From assembly GCA_000310025.1 (NCBI GenBank), contig FN649759.1:390174-454173 (forward strand): a stretch of DNA of 64,000 bases, given 5' to 3'. Origin of the DNA: Ectocarpus siliculosus (taxonomy: Eukaryota; Sar; Phaeophyceae; Ectocarpales; Ectocarpaceae). Made by a program: the position numbers and the translations under genes. Shown here piece after piece: positions 46,416-58,200 of this stretch (positions within the stretch are counted from its first letter, which is position 1; every line of letters starts with the position of its first letter). The notes beneath the pieces were generated by a model. The model saw nothing but the letters and a program-made list of their open reading frames with translations, made no database searches and was not told the origin of the DNA.

Positions 46416-46577
46416 AGATGGCGCCCGCACTTAAGAACATAGCAGTTAAGAACATGAGGCTCACTTGAGATACCCGGATAAGCACCTGTATACTAACTCC
46501 TATATAAAGATGCCCCCCCGACAAATAAGAAACGAGCCTCACGCCAAATAAGACGTTCTTAAGTGCGGGCGCCATCT
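46416..46577. mobile_element. Short TIR element (MITE), 162 bp
   Basis: Perfect 23-bp terminal inverted repeats: AGATGGCGCCCGCACTTAAG plus AAC at the left, and the exact complement at the right, ending GGCGCCATCT. No coding capacity. The ends match those of the 1.64-kb element at 34.2 kb. The interior (TATAAAGA-x-CCCCC-x-AAGAAACGAGCCTC-CGCCAAA) matches the copy at 57.9 kb. Confidence 0.92.
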
Positions 46578-47574
46578 CTAGTCTCGATGTATTGAAACGT
46601 GCATCCCACAGCTGTCAATAACGCTCGAACATGCCATCCGCTCACATTTTTCGAGGGTACTGATGTCATGGTTTTTGGACCCTTGGGCTAAGATGCCCCC
46701 CTTGGCGGGAATATCTATTAGAAATACACCGACCACCCTGACCACCAACAAGTAGCGGTACTGTAGTGTTCATGCGTTCCCCCTCGCTCAGTGCTGCCTG
46801 GGAGCGAGCGTTAGCGAGTGGCGGAAAGAGAAAGGAAGGCTAAGGAAGGAAAAGGGCTGAAACGGAGCAGCTAACCTGCATGCCGTGGTCGGATCGGCTC
46901 CACACTGCGATATTGTTGCAGCAGTACCAAGTCGATCAACCAGATACGCGTTATGTGTTTTTCATACGAACAGTTTCTAGACTTTCCCCGTCTCCCCACG
47001 ATTCCCTGATGCCTGGCCACGTGTGTACTCTCTCGCCACGCCAAGCCTAACGGGCGCAACACGAGCAGCCGCACTAGGCTTTGAAGAGGGTATTCTTTCC
47101 GCTGGAAGTATTTAGTCCAGTCTATGTACCACGAGGGGAAAAACCCAGAATGTAGCCGCATGAGAGAGGATGACGGCTGATCATTTCGTGTAACCATGGA
47201 GTGCGAGAGGCTCTGCAATTGTGGTTTATGCTGCTGTATTGATGTCATCGGTGTTGTTGTTGTTGTCGCCGTCGTCATATCGTCTTCAGACATTTAACCG
47301 CTCAGGTCTCTGGTCAATACATACCTTCAAACGTCCGCACCTGTCGCACCTGTCCACCGGACGAAGACGCCTTTCGTGGTGACCGGCAAACCACCCAACC
47401 AAAACGGTACACGCTTTCGATGAAATATTATACCACCAAAACACATCCCAAGTGCATACCACCCTTTAATTTTCTGTTCTCGACGTTTGACGTTATCAAA
47501 CGGTCGCGTCGGTCACACCCCTTGTTGCCGCTGGGTGCGCCTCTTATTCTACTCTCCACCTTTTCAGCCGCAGA
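46578..47574. other. Upstream region of PQ-loop gene copy B
   Basis: No supported gene. A 140-codon - frame (46871-47293) has a Thr-run start and no recognised domain. The promoter of the + strand PQ-loop gene should lie in this stretch. A pyrimidine-rich TTTTCAG immediately before ATG 47575 could also be an acceptor for an upstream exon. Confidence 0.4.
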
Positions 47575-49916
47575 ATGGGAGAATGGGAAGACCCCTTCAA
47601 CATCATCGGGTTCGTGGGGGGCGTCGTGCTGGGTAAGGGTGCGTGCTTGTTGCTCTGTTGGCGGCGATACGTCACTTTTTCCGCCGTGATTTGAAGCCCT
47701 CTCCTCGAGTTATTTTTATCGGTTTTACTGTGCCCTCAAATGACTATTACGACAAAGACGTGTTTTCTACTCCTTTCTTGGGTTTCGAAAACGAGTACTG
47801 TACAGTAGGCAGGTTGGGTGCGGTGCCCTCCGAGTAAAATACACGTCAGTCAGCGAAACGGTCATATCTTGTCCGTGGCTCTGTGCTTGCTTTTCTTTTG
47901 CGCCCGTCGATGAAAATCAGCGACCGCGCTGCTTCCGCAGATCTACCTCGCTCATTCCCGGAAGAGCACTGCGGATATCTCCTACCTTTGGCAGGTGAGT
48001 ATCTCCTACCTTTCGCGAGCGAGAACGGTAGTGGTCGCTGCACAAGGCCGTGTGGTACCGACGGATTCGACCCGCCTTACAACGGGCGCCCGGTACAAAT
48101 CGCGGTGTGGGACATGTTGGGTATCCCGTTTGGGAGATGTGATTTCACCGGCTTTGTTCGGGGCGACCGGTATTGTGTTTGGCGGCGGTTGGCTGGGACT
48201 GATGCTGTAGCTTCTGAAACCTGCCAGTCTCTCTATTTTGAAACGTCCACGTCGAGTCGAACCTCAAATATTTATTTCGTGGCCGTCGTCGAGAAAAAAA
48301 TATTTAGTTAGATTTTTCGCCGCTCTTTTTCCTGCGAGTTAATGTTCTCTCCCCCGCCAATGAGCTGTACACAAATCACGAGGACGGGCTTGTGTGCACG
48401 GGCGTCTCGCGGACCAGATCCTGCACCCGACAACAGTGGCTGGAGCAGGGTAACATATGTCCAGAGCAGGCCTTTGTGGTTGGTTGTTTTCTGTGGCCAT
48501 GTTGACCCATCGCTTCTTGCTTTTTCCCTGAACGTCAGGCGGTGTACACGGTGGGGCTGCTGACGCTAATGATCTACTATTTCCATTTCCGACTATGGGC
48601 CGTCTTCTATGTGAGTGAGCATGACACACCACACACCACACACCACACACCACACACCACGAACGTTTTGTTTGAGGGCTCAAGTACGGAGCAGACCGCG
48701 AGGAATGCAGGCAGTCGATCCAACATGAACCTGGCATCTCCCAGGATCCAAAAGGTCCAATGCAGCATTCACCCTCTTGCCCGCGCAAGAGCCAACTCGT
48801 ATCATGAAGTACCTGTCAATACGATTCCACGGGACCCCAAGCCGCCACCACCTGAACACCTACCGCCCGTGCGCTCGTGTCCCTCCATCGACAAACACCT
48901 CCAGCCGATGGCCTTCGAATTTTCCAGCTTGATGTATCTGACGGGCCTCAAGATCTACTACGAGGTGAGGCTTTACGACACGGTAGAAGGCAAGAATCCC
49001 TAACAACATCCCTTCCCAAGAATCCGAAGACTTGAGAGATGGTTCGGGGAGGGCCGAGGGAGAGCGGAGGGAATCTGGGTTTGCAACGCTCTCCATTGCT
49101 GTGTTGAACGTCTGTTGGCTTGTCACGCACGCCTACCTCTCTTTTGGGACGGAGCGCGGGCAAACCTGCTGCGTTCGTGGGCTACTGTATTCACGAGGAA
49201 CGGAGATGTCGTCAAACTTGACACCTCGAGGTGGCAGTACGCACCGCGACCACACAGTTCAAGGACGGACACCTTGTCTCCCTCCTGTTGGCCAACGACC
49301 CCAATAACCCGAAGCATGGCCAAGTTCCACACACCATCTCGTCCAACCCCTTGTGCTTCCCGGCAAACACCACGACACAAGGCATCGTGGCTTGTTTCCT
49401 CTTTCCGGACTGAGACAAAACTCTTCATCGAGAACGCTCTCCCTTTGACTCCCGGCTTCGAAGGTGTGCCTGGGAAACGTGGCCCCGCCGGAAGAGCTGC
49501 CGTCACTGCTTGAGGCCAACCGCAGCGGCCCGTCACTGCTTGACGCCAGCCGTAGCGGCCGCATCGGCAGGATGCCGTCTAAGTTGAGCCTAGACGCCAT
49601 CGACGACGCTAGCAAGAGCGGGAGGAGGAGTAGGATGCTGTCAAAATCTTCCTTAAGGGATGCCAGCAGCAACGGCGTAGTGTGCCCTCAAGGTCAACCT
49701 AGCGTTTCGGGGACTACTAGCCTTGACCTTCCGCGCCCCCCAGTCATGGGGAGAACGCGCAGCCGTCCCCACTCCCCCGACGCAGTGAGCGGCGCCGGCA
49801 CCGAAGTGGGAGGTGGCGCTATTCCCCGGCACGAGCAGAGGGCGGACGAAGCCAAGGAAGCTCAAGCCTCTGCAGTTGCGGCGGACGACAGCATCCACGT
49901 GCTGCCCAGTGAATAG
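47575..49916 (+). CDS. Single-PQ-loop membrane protein, SemiSWEET-like (copy B), with a long C-terminal tail
   Basis: Exons: 47575-47632, 47921-47994, 48539-48610, 48905-48964 and 49464-49916; all phases agree. ATG 47575 gives MGEWEDPFNIIGFVGG. Exon 2 restores the PQ motif (ATALLPQIYLAHSRKS) and TADISYLWQ. Exons 3 and 4 give helices 2 and 3 (VGLLTLMIYYFHFRLWAVFY; MAFEFSSLMYLTGLKIYY). The hydrophobic core of about 95 residues matches copy A along its length and has the three-helix plan of SemiSWEET transporters. Exon 5 adds about 150 hydrophilic residues rich in Ser, Arg and Asp. Near its start are two near-copies of SLLEANRSG/SLLDASRSG and later Ser-Lys-Ser runs, likely cytosolic and possibly phosphorylated. 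The exon 4/5 join rests on phase only. Where copy A has one exon (33686-33592), this gene has two. Confidence 0.75.
48622..48661. repeat. (ACACACC)n microsatellite
   Basis: About five copies of a 7-bp CACACCA unit, 11 bp after exon 3 of PQ-loop gene copy B. Confidence 0.9.
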
Positions 49917-50404
49917 CAGTCGATGTCATTTTGTTGCCGCAGAAGATTGCGTGCACTCGCGTGCCGTTGGATAACACGCCACCCCTGACTGGAAAAATCA
50001 GTAATTTGAATCATGTTGGTAGGTGTACGTGACACGGTAAATGATGGAGGTGTACAGCTCAGACATTGTTCATCACACGTCGCGTCCGCTAGTTCATTGT
50101 GTTACGACGGACATGATTTTTGTAGGGCGTGAGTTGGGCAAGTTTGGTACGACTCAGTCGGTATACTAATACCTAGGGTGGCGGTTGGGTGGTCGGTGCT
50201 ACTGCAGCGGTGTTGGAATGCTACCCTATGGCCCGTTGTATTCGGTGCGATTCGGTTTGTCGAGAGTAATGGGGGTGGAGCAGTAGAATGGGTGGTATCA
50301 ATTTTGCGCACAGAGAACAGAGAACAGAGAACAGAGAACAGAGAACAGAGAACAGAGAACAGAGAACAGTGCGTTTGCTGTTAAGGGTGACCTGACATCT
50401 TGAT
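49917..50404. other. Downstream region of PQ-loop gene copy B
   Basis: Probable 3' UTR and spacer; no further gene seen. It includes the heptamer microsatellite listed separately. Confidence 0.4.
50311..50370. repeat. (AGAGAAC)n microsatellite
   Basis: About eight copies of a 7-bp unit AGAGAAC. Confidence 0.95.
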
Positions 50405-50993
50405 GGTTCCCCGCCCCGCCACTTACGAACCCTATATTTTGCGTCAGGCTCAACGCTTATTGGTTGCCTCAAACTGAGCCCATGTGCTTGTTCTCCACGT
50501 TCATAGAACAAACATCTACCTAGGATTAACGGGAGCCTGTTCGATTTCTAGGCCGTCTTACGAGGACCGGGCCCATGCAGTTGCGGAATGTCCTTTGTAC
50601 GACAACGAGAGAGAAATGTAGATACCTGGGCTGGGAAGAATAGAAGGAAGGTACAGAGAGATGTTTGAGGCATGGAATTACCAGGAGCAGACGGTACGTA
50701 GCTGTATTGGGGTGTAGGAAGTGGGTTGGGTCCTAGGCGATATCGACGTGATAGAGAGGCTACGGAAACGTATTTAAGCCATCTTTGGCAAAATAGGACG
50801 GGACGATTGGTCATATTTGATCGGTCCTGTGGGAACAGTGCTCTGTCCTCTCGAGGACGCGTGGTCAATGGTCTAGCCGCTAGGCATGCGAAAACATGAG
50901 TGTGTACCCCCCCCCGCACGTCCACGCGTACAAGCAGTGTTTCACGACATTCCCCCCTAATCTGGAACTACAACTGCAGTTGGGGTCACCCCC

Positions 50994-51297
50994 CACCATC
51001 CTGACGACTCTCTTGCAGTCGCCGTGTTTTGGGGCTCAGTTCTTATGTTCTATGCGCATGAGGTACACCAAAGGCAGGTTTTCGGTATTAGTACCACGTC
51101 GGAACTGAACACCGGTTCTTAAGTCAAGTACAACGTAGTTGTACCCGCCATCCTGACGACTCTCTTGCAGTCGCCGTGTTTTGGGGCTCCGTTCTTATGT
51201 TGTATGTGCATGAGGTACACCAAAGGCAGGTTTTCGGTATTAGTACCACGTCGGAACTGAACACCGGTTCTTAAGTCAAGTACAACGTAGTTGTTTT
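50994..51297. repeat. 152-bp tandem duplication, two copies
   Basis: Two nearly identical direct copies: CCATCCTGACGACTCTCTTG recurs at 50996 and 51148, and CCGGTTCTTAAGTCAAG at 51112 and 51264. Only a few substitutions separate them, so it is recent. Confidence 0.95.
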
Positions 51298-51329
51298 TAC
51301 ATATTGAAGGGTTGACTCGGTATGTGCTG

Positions 51330-51765
51330 TTTAGGCGGACACGTTTTCGGCGGTATTGCCAGTTGGCGGTATTTATTTTGGCGGCAAGCGGCAACGCCCT
51401 TGTTGGCGGTGAAGACTTTGGCGGAGGCGGAAAAACAAATATATGGCGGTGATCTTTAGGAGACCAGCTAAAAAAATAGATTGCGGTATTTTTTCGGCGT
51501 TATTGCCACATGGCGGTAGCTGTTTTGGCGGTCGGTGGAAATGCGTTTTTTGGCGGTATCGACTTTGGCGGTGGTGATAATAAAAAAAGGCGGAACGTTT
51601 TCGGCGGTAACGCCATACGGGGGTATCGTGTTGACGGTTGGCCGCATTTGCGTTTTTGGGCGGGATCGACTTCGCGGTGGCGGTAAAACCGAAAAACGGC
51701 GGTGAAAAGGTGGAATACCGGTATCGCCAACCACGGCGGTATTTTGACGGCGGTAAGAATACCGA
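51330..51765. repeat. GGCGGTA-rich repeat array 3
   Basis: About twenty GGCGGT words, commonly as TTTTGGCGGTAT and TTTCGGCGGTA, some degenerated. Same family as the arrays at 40.4 and 41.0 kb. Confidence 0.85.
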
Positions 51766-51826
51766 GTAGAGCCTTGGATATTTTAGGGTCAAATTCTTAA
51801 CTGCTAAGTTCTTGCGAGGTGGCGCG

Positions 51827-53114
51827 GTCTGCAGTGTGGCGGAAGGAAGCTGCTATGTGCATCGGCGTGTGAAGTTTTGAAGGAATGGGTTCGAAGGGCT
51901 TCCTCTGACGTTGGTTCCTTCGTGTAAATTTTCCAAGATGCCGCACTTAGGTGTCGACCGAAGTAGCATCAGCGGCATCGAGAACCCAGAATTCTGGCGT
52001 CATTCACCTCTTAACGCATAGTAGATTCAGAAAGTCCGAGGGCTCCCGGGTAGTGCGCTTGTCTTGAACGGCTTCAAGAAGGACTACCCAACGAATTTTC
52101 CACCACAAGATTCGTCGGCGGTACGGCGGGGATGGGGTCGGTTGTGTCTTGGAGTTGGAGGGGCATGGTCACATACGTTTGTCCTCAGAAAATTGGTGAC
52201 TGTTTTTCATTCGTTTCCGCCGGTTGGGAATGTTCCTGCCACAGCTTCGATTGGTATCGTTCCCATGAAAAAGTCTTGCTCTCGGCTGCCGTGGCTGTAA
52301 CCGTCAAGTGGGCTTGTTTTCTCAGACCGTGCAACCGATATGCTTCCGGTTGATACCCCGACGTAACCATTCCCTTACCACTCATTCTATGGAACGAGGC
52401 ATTCACGGGGGAGATGCATACAAACAATAGAGACAGGCCTTGCCGCTGGACACCTACTCAGCTGCCAAACCATTTTGACGCTAAACCCCAGTGTAGAATA
52501 GACTACGTACGTCTACCACAAATTCAGAACTCTGCCGGATGGTCCTCAGCTGGTAGTTCGAGGCACAATGGTGCGCAGAGGGTGTCACTTGTGATGTAGA
52601 TTTTGCTTTCCGGCCTGAAGTCGTGGCCGTTGTCTGTGTCGGCCTTCGTCTTGCAGCACCAAGGGGTGTGGGGATATGTGAGGCCGCCTGTGTATTCTTC
52701 TTACGGTTTAGAGGTCAGAGCCCATGCGGCCTGTTTCCAAAATTACGCCGTTGCATCGAAGTGCTTACATTGAACACATGGCCGCCTCTAGTCATCCGTT
52801 CGGCGAAAAAGCACGATTTGTATTCCGAATTCATGTGTCCGAGTGAACGAAAATTCACTTTGGAACGGCTGCGTGAAATGGAATTCACTCATGAGCAGTT
52901 CATAAATGTGCATTCCTACACGTGTGCCTCTACTGAACATTCATTCACTCAACATACGAGGGAGGTAAAGAAACAATACGCATGCCTCCCACAAGTTCAA
53001 AACAACCTGCACCAACAACCGAAAGCCGCATAAATGGGCTGAATCCCCCTCCTCCTCGAATATATATTTAGGCGAGCAAAGCTTCGCATCTGTTTAAAAA
53101 AGACTCTGCTCACG
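51827..53114. other. Unassigned region
   Basis: Short frames only (up to 136 codons at 52623-53033, +), without recognisable domains or phase-matched exons. Confidence 0.4.
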
Positions 53115-53456
53115 ATGGACGTGCGTCCCGACACGGCCCCGACCGCTGCGAGCTGTTGCAGAAAGGTCATTCCATGTTCTCTTCCCCTCTTCATCCTTCG
53201 TTCTGTGTTTTATTTGCTGATGGTTTGGGCGCAAGCTATTTCTATGCATTCGTGCCGTCGATTTGCAAAGGAGAAACTTATCGACCGTGGGCAGCACAAA
53301 GCGGACTCATCATTGTTGGCCAAACAAGCTACACAACGTTCTCCTGTGATTTCACAACCCTTCCTGAATACCAGGGGGTCAGACGGTACAGACGCCAGTC
53401 GTGGATCATCGGCCAGTCTGGCACCGAGTATCGCCCCAACCCTCGCGAAGAAGTGA
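53115..53456 (+). CDS. Unassigned small protein, 113 codons, possible membrane helix
   Basis: Not recognised. ATG 53115 opens a frame with a hydrophobic segment at residues 18-42 (FILRSVFYLLMVWAQAISM). A Lys/Gln/Ser-rich hydrophilic half follows, ending LAPSIAPTLAKK. An alternative model splices from GTCATT at 53166 to TGCAAAG before residue 53, which removes the hydrophobic part and keeps phase. The C-terminal half looks coding; no homologue comes to mind. Confidence 0.3.
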   Translation: MDVRPDTAPTAASCCRKVIPCSLPLFILRSVFYLLMVWAQAISMHSCRRFAKEKLIDRGQHKADSSLLAKQATQRSPVISQPFLNTRGSDGTDASRGSSASLAPSIAPTLAKK

Positions 53457-53703
53457 CATGTTCCTAAACACGGTCCGCCGGAACAACGAGCGACCTCACG
53501 GGGGATGGCGCTGACCGTATTTCATATTTCACACGTTAGCCCGTTCTACATTGTGCTTGAGGCGAGGAGGGAGAACCTCACTACATGAAAACATTCTGGG
53601 ATGGTACGTACATTTTCGTGGGAGTTAACAAAAATACTATTTTCTTAACATTTCACGGACAACACATTGCAAAGTATGCACTGACAGACTATATGAATAG
53701 CCG

Positions 53704-54012
53704 GTCGCCCCGGTGGTCTAGTTGGTAGCCTCGTAACCTTCTAGAGGTCAGGTCAGCGGTTCCAATCCCGGCGTAGGCGAGCTTTTCTTGCAAAGTGAGT
53801 TTTTCTCTCGCTTCCGCTCCTGGCGAAGTGGATAGCGCTAGTTCGTGTGTACACAGAGGGAAGAGAGTGCTGAATCTTCTCGCATTAAAAATTGAAGGCG
53901 AAGTACCGCAGGAGGGGAGGGTAGAGATAGGCTCTTCTGTGTGACCACGGGTTGGAATAAACGGCACTAGTGCTGTGAGCGCTGATTTGAAGTGAAGAAC
54001 AAAAAAAAAAAC
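53704..54012 (+). mobile_element. tRNA-derived SINE-like element, full length
   Basis: Same head, body and tail as the copies at 38.9 and 39.7 kb. The B-box is mutated (GCGGTTCCAATCCCGGCG). It ends GATTTGAAGTGAAGAAC plus an A-run. Confidence 0.86.
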
Positions 54013-55298
54013 TGAAACCTGCTTCTTGTGTCTGTGGTCACTCTGAGGGTGAAATACACGATTTATATATAGTCATGCTTCGACCTCCAAAATCGTGTAA
54101 ACTACCTACCTACACCTGCGATGCATTCCTTGTTTGCTCTCTGCGTATGGGGATTCTAGAAAAAGGGCAATGAAAAGAAGCACCCGAACCCTGCCTTTCT
54201 GTTCCACACACATGCGCCCTTATCACGAAAGCCACAACTGCACCAGCACAAGCAACTTCAGGCCGCGTCGACGGCTGTTATCATCTTCCTCGGCGCGGGC
54301 ATTGCAACAATGCAGTCTCGACCTCGATTCACAATCACAACAGGTACACGACCCCACAACACGACACAACTCGGCGATTAAACAACACCTGTGCATATCG
54401 ACATGCAAATGCAGCATTTGAAACGCTTCTGTGTGCCCTACCCCCTGTGATCCCGTCTAACAGATGCACCGAAAAGGTGTGCAGACTGGAACAGATGGGA
54501 CGAGCACACACGCTCGAAACAACCTTTAGGACTTCAACAAAAAGGAGTCATGCAAATCCGCTCCTATTCATATCTCGTGTAGACCACCGACGCTCACCCC
54601 CGACAAACTCCGCCGAAGTCCTACGACACACGGGCGGCAAGGCTTGTTTCAAAGGCCACCGAAGCTCGCCCCCTTCCTGACCCCGCCCAAGCTTTCCGAA
54701 AACACACGGGCGGCCGGGGTTGTTTCAAAGGCCAGGGCTGGCCACACCTGCCCGTATGCTTGAAGACGATAGGTCTTCTCGGAACGAAGACTCGTCCAGC
54801 CCAAGGAACATGCCTGCCCAAGGTGGAGGTGAGGTACGCAGGCAGGCAAGATCCATCAAGCCGTGGTTGGTTGTGGTTGGGGGTTTCGGCGCTGTGGATG
54901 TCACTACAGGAAACTACTTCCATGTCTGCCACGAACGTGCAGTGGAGATCGGGAGACAATGGATAAAGCGGGGAACGGGCGGGAGTCAAGCAGCGATCCT
55001 TGAAAAAAAAAAAGCACCAATACGCGTCGACGGTCCAAAGCCAAGACCGGCCCCCTGGAACCATGCTGAGGAAATGTGAGAACGTCGGAGTGACCAAAAT
55101 TACACATTAGCATCCATCGTGAACGTTGAAAATCTTTCTCTAGCAAACAATTCTGCGATTCATCACGACCACTTTTACGCCACGTGACTGCTATATCATA
55201 TTCCGCTACCTTCCCTTCTGTGTCTAAACAACGTACAGCTCAAAGAGACCAGCTATTTCAACTCTTCATTTGGCACAGCAGGCCTAGTCGCAACTCAC
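54013..55298. other. Region downstream of the nucleotidyltransferase gene
   Basis: The last exon of the - strand nucleotidyltransferase gene is expected here but I could not place it. A 119-codon + frame (54720-55079) is unassigned. A short direct duplication (ACACGGGCGGC-x-GGTTGTTTCAAAGGCCA) occurs at 54628 and 54703. Confidence 0.35.
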
Positions 55299-58200
55299 TT
55301 CGAAGGGATTCCGGTAAGCCGCTCTGCGCCAGCACTCCATCAAGGGTCAAAAAACGACCCCCGGCGTCCTCCCGTCCGCCCACGATAAACGAACACCCCA
55401 GGTGCCGAATCTCGGACAACGCAGACACCATTTCGACCTAGGCGGGGGTGTTGGTTGGAACGGTGTGCGAAAACGAGCATGGTGTCAGTTGATTGGCTCC
55501 TGTGAAGTGTCACCGTAACCTGTCCGCCTGCCGCACGTTTCTATTCTGAGGGGCGTGCAATGACGACAGGTATTTGGTTGGTCTCACTTCAACTGCACGG
55601 CGGTGACAAGCGGCATGTTTATAGCTTGAAACCGCGCAAACTCGTGCAATGTATGTGTTCACACGAAATGATGACAGTGCCGAGACTTCAGATCCTTGGT
55701 GCGGTTATTTGAAGTGTCCCACAAGGAGCATCGAAAGGGCGTGGAACATGAACTAACCACACGAGGGGTAAAAAATTCGGCCCAAACACGCTGAAAAGCG
55801 AAGCATGTGCTCCATGCGTGCGTGTGCGCCTCACCTGGCTGTTGCCATAGTATCTCGGGTCGATGATGCGCTTGGCCGTGTCTGCCCCGACCACAAAGGC
55901 ACAACCAGGGAACAGTCTTGCCTGTCATTTCAGAGGGGCCATCAACGCGAGCAAAGACAGAGAAAACGAGAGAGAGAGAGAGAAAAGAGAGAGAGAGAGT
56001 AACAGAGGGGGGGAGAGAGAGAGAGAGCTGGTTTGGGGCGGAGTCCGGAAGTAGCAAGGTCGTCCCATCTGGACAGCGCCAATGTAGTCCTGCTCCTGAC
56101 CATCAAAACAACAAACCAAGCGATTCTCGTCCACGCCTCGTCTTTCGTTCGAGACAAGACAGAGACAAGACAGGCCAGGAAAATGGGGACGAGGGGGCGC
56201 CGTTGATGCCTCTACCCCCCGAAAATACCACAATGTGCCAGTGGCACACGAGTCTCTGGAGGTTGCGTGCACCCAGACAATTCTTGCACGCTTTTCACTC
56301 TCCGCACGCCTGCTCTGCACCAACCGCTTGCTGCTCCTTCTCCGGGCCCCTGGCCGTCGGCTAGGCGTACCGTCTTCCACGGTACATCATCACGGGGAGC
56401 GGTGCTTCACACACGCAAGCCGACTTGGATACAGCCACACGATACCAATGTCGAAAGCACTGGGGAAACAAACTCGCTTTTCTCCGACCTCTGCCACCCC
56501 ACCTTTTCTGAGAATAGCGGCGCCTTCGTCACCGCCACCGGGTAAGGCCAGCCGACACCCCCAGGCTCGCTGAACTGCATGACTCGCCGCTGAATCTCCT
56601 CCACCCCCAACCCCCCCTTGTCCACGTTCGACACCGAAATCTCGAAGATGCCGTGCACCGCGGTACGCTTCCTCTCCCGCTCCTCATGCCCGACATCGCC
56701 GCCGCCGGCGTCGACGTCCAAGCCCCCGCTCCCGCCGTCGGCGCTTGCGGCCCCCGCCCCCATGCCCTCGTCCGCTTGAACCCCTTGCTCTCCTTCCCTC
56801 CCCCACCCGGCAGCAGCCTTGTCCGTCGCCCGTGGCTTCTGCGGCGTCTCCCCTCTCCTCGACTCCCCGTTGATTTCGGCGTCTAGCAGCGACCGCGCGG
56901 CCTCTAGGAGACCCACGTGACCCCTGTGGAGGGGGTTATAGGACCCCGGGAGAATCACCGTCGCCCCCCGTGGAAGCGCCGCCCTGACCATCGCCCCTTC
57001 CCGCAGCACGACCACCGGCGCCCCCGCTTCGACGGCTTCGCCGGCGGCGTTCGTAGCCCCGCGGGTGTCCCTCGGCACGACCAACGCCGTTCCACACCTC
57101 CCGGCCACGAGCTCCTCGATGGCGTCGGGGTCGTGGGCAAGGTCCGCCGTCGGCACCACCTCCGTCGATACCACCGTTTCCACCTCCCCTGCCGCCGCCG
57201 CCGCCGCCGCCGCCGCTGCTCCCCGCCCCGCCTCCACCCCCTCCTCCTCGTACACCGACGGGAGGTCACCTCCGCCGCCGCCGTCCAGCAACAGGTGGTC
57301 GGCCTTGAAGCCGAAGGGCACCGGCACCCCCACGGCGTCCGCGATCGCTTGGAGCAGAAGCCGGCTTACGGCGGCGTCCTCGCCGGACCTGGTGGGCGGC
57401 GGCCGCAAGCAAGTCGGGACGCCAAGCAGCCAGACACGGGGGTAAGGTGGTGATGGGCTTGACAGCTTCGTGACGAGTGGGTCTCTGCGAACGTCTTACG
57501 TCCGAGAGGCTCAAGTAAGCTACACGTGCACGGCTATTGCCTTTGCTTGTTTAGCCGTTCAGACTATGCTCGTGAAACACAACAGGCCAAAACATAGCGG
57601 CGTACCGCCAAGCAAAAACAAAAAAACGGTACTGCTGCTGTACAGGTCAATACCATCATGATAAAAAAGGGTGCGGCTGGCCGCCCATGTACGTTCGCGA
57701 CCCCCGTAGAGCAGAACCTTCCCCCCCAAGAGCCCAAGAGCCCAAAGAACATGGCAGAGCACGGCCAGGCAGCAGCACCACACCGAAGAACAGTTGGAGA
57801 CCCCCAAAGACACAAAACACCACGGCTCACGCGTACTCCCCGCTCCCACACACACTCACAATATACAGAACGCGGCACCACTCAAAAACTTGGCAGCTGA
57901 GAACTTGAGCCTCAACAATCTCGAAGTCGAAGAACTTGGCCAAAAGATGAGTTGCTCAGTCAAGAAACCCGCACTAAATAAAACCTATATAGCCGCCTTG
58001 GGGGTAGTCTCCCCGTAGACCTAAAAGAAACGAGCCTCGGCCAAACCAAGAGCTTTTTAAGCGGTGGCGCGTGCTGTGCATGTGTCACCTGTCTCTCCGT
58101 CCCTTGGACAGGGTGAGCTCGTAGTGCGCCAGCCCGTCCGCGGTTTGCGCGCAGACGTAGCACTGGTGCGGCCCCCGTCGGGGCTTGGAGGACAACACCG

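Larger units (their letters stand above)
50405..51826. mobile_element. Long TIR-like element (copy 2) with internal duplication
   Basis: Aligned in the same orientation with the element at 34.2-35.9 kb. The left end CCCCGCCACTTACGAACC and right end AGTTCTTGCGAGGTGGCGCG are diverged versions of its termini. Shared internal blocks include TTGCGGAATG, AGAGATGTTTGAGGCATGGAAT, GGTCCTGTGGGAACA and CCTCTCGAGGACGC. It also contains a 152-bp tandem duplication and a GGCGGTA array. No intact protein is encoded. Boundaries are approximate. Confidence 0.55.

Noticed and set aside
56653-57453. Pro- and Arg-rich frames on the + strand (up to 178 codons)
   Set aside because: Shadows of exon 4 of the - strand nucleotidyltransferase gene, which carries the GSYNPLHRGH motif.
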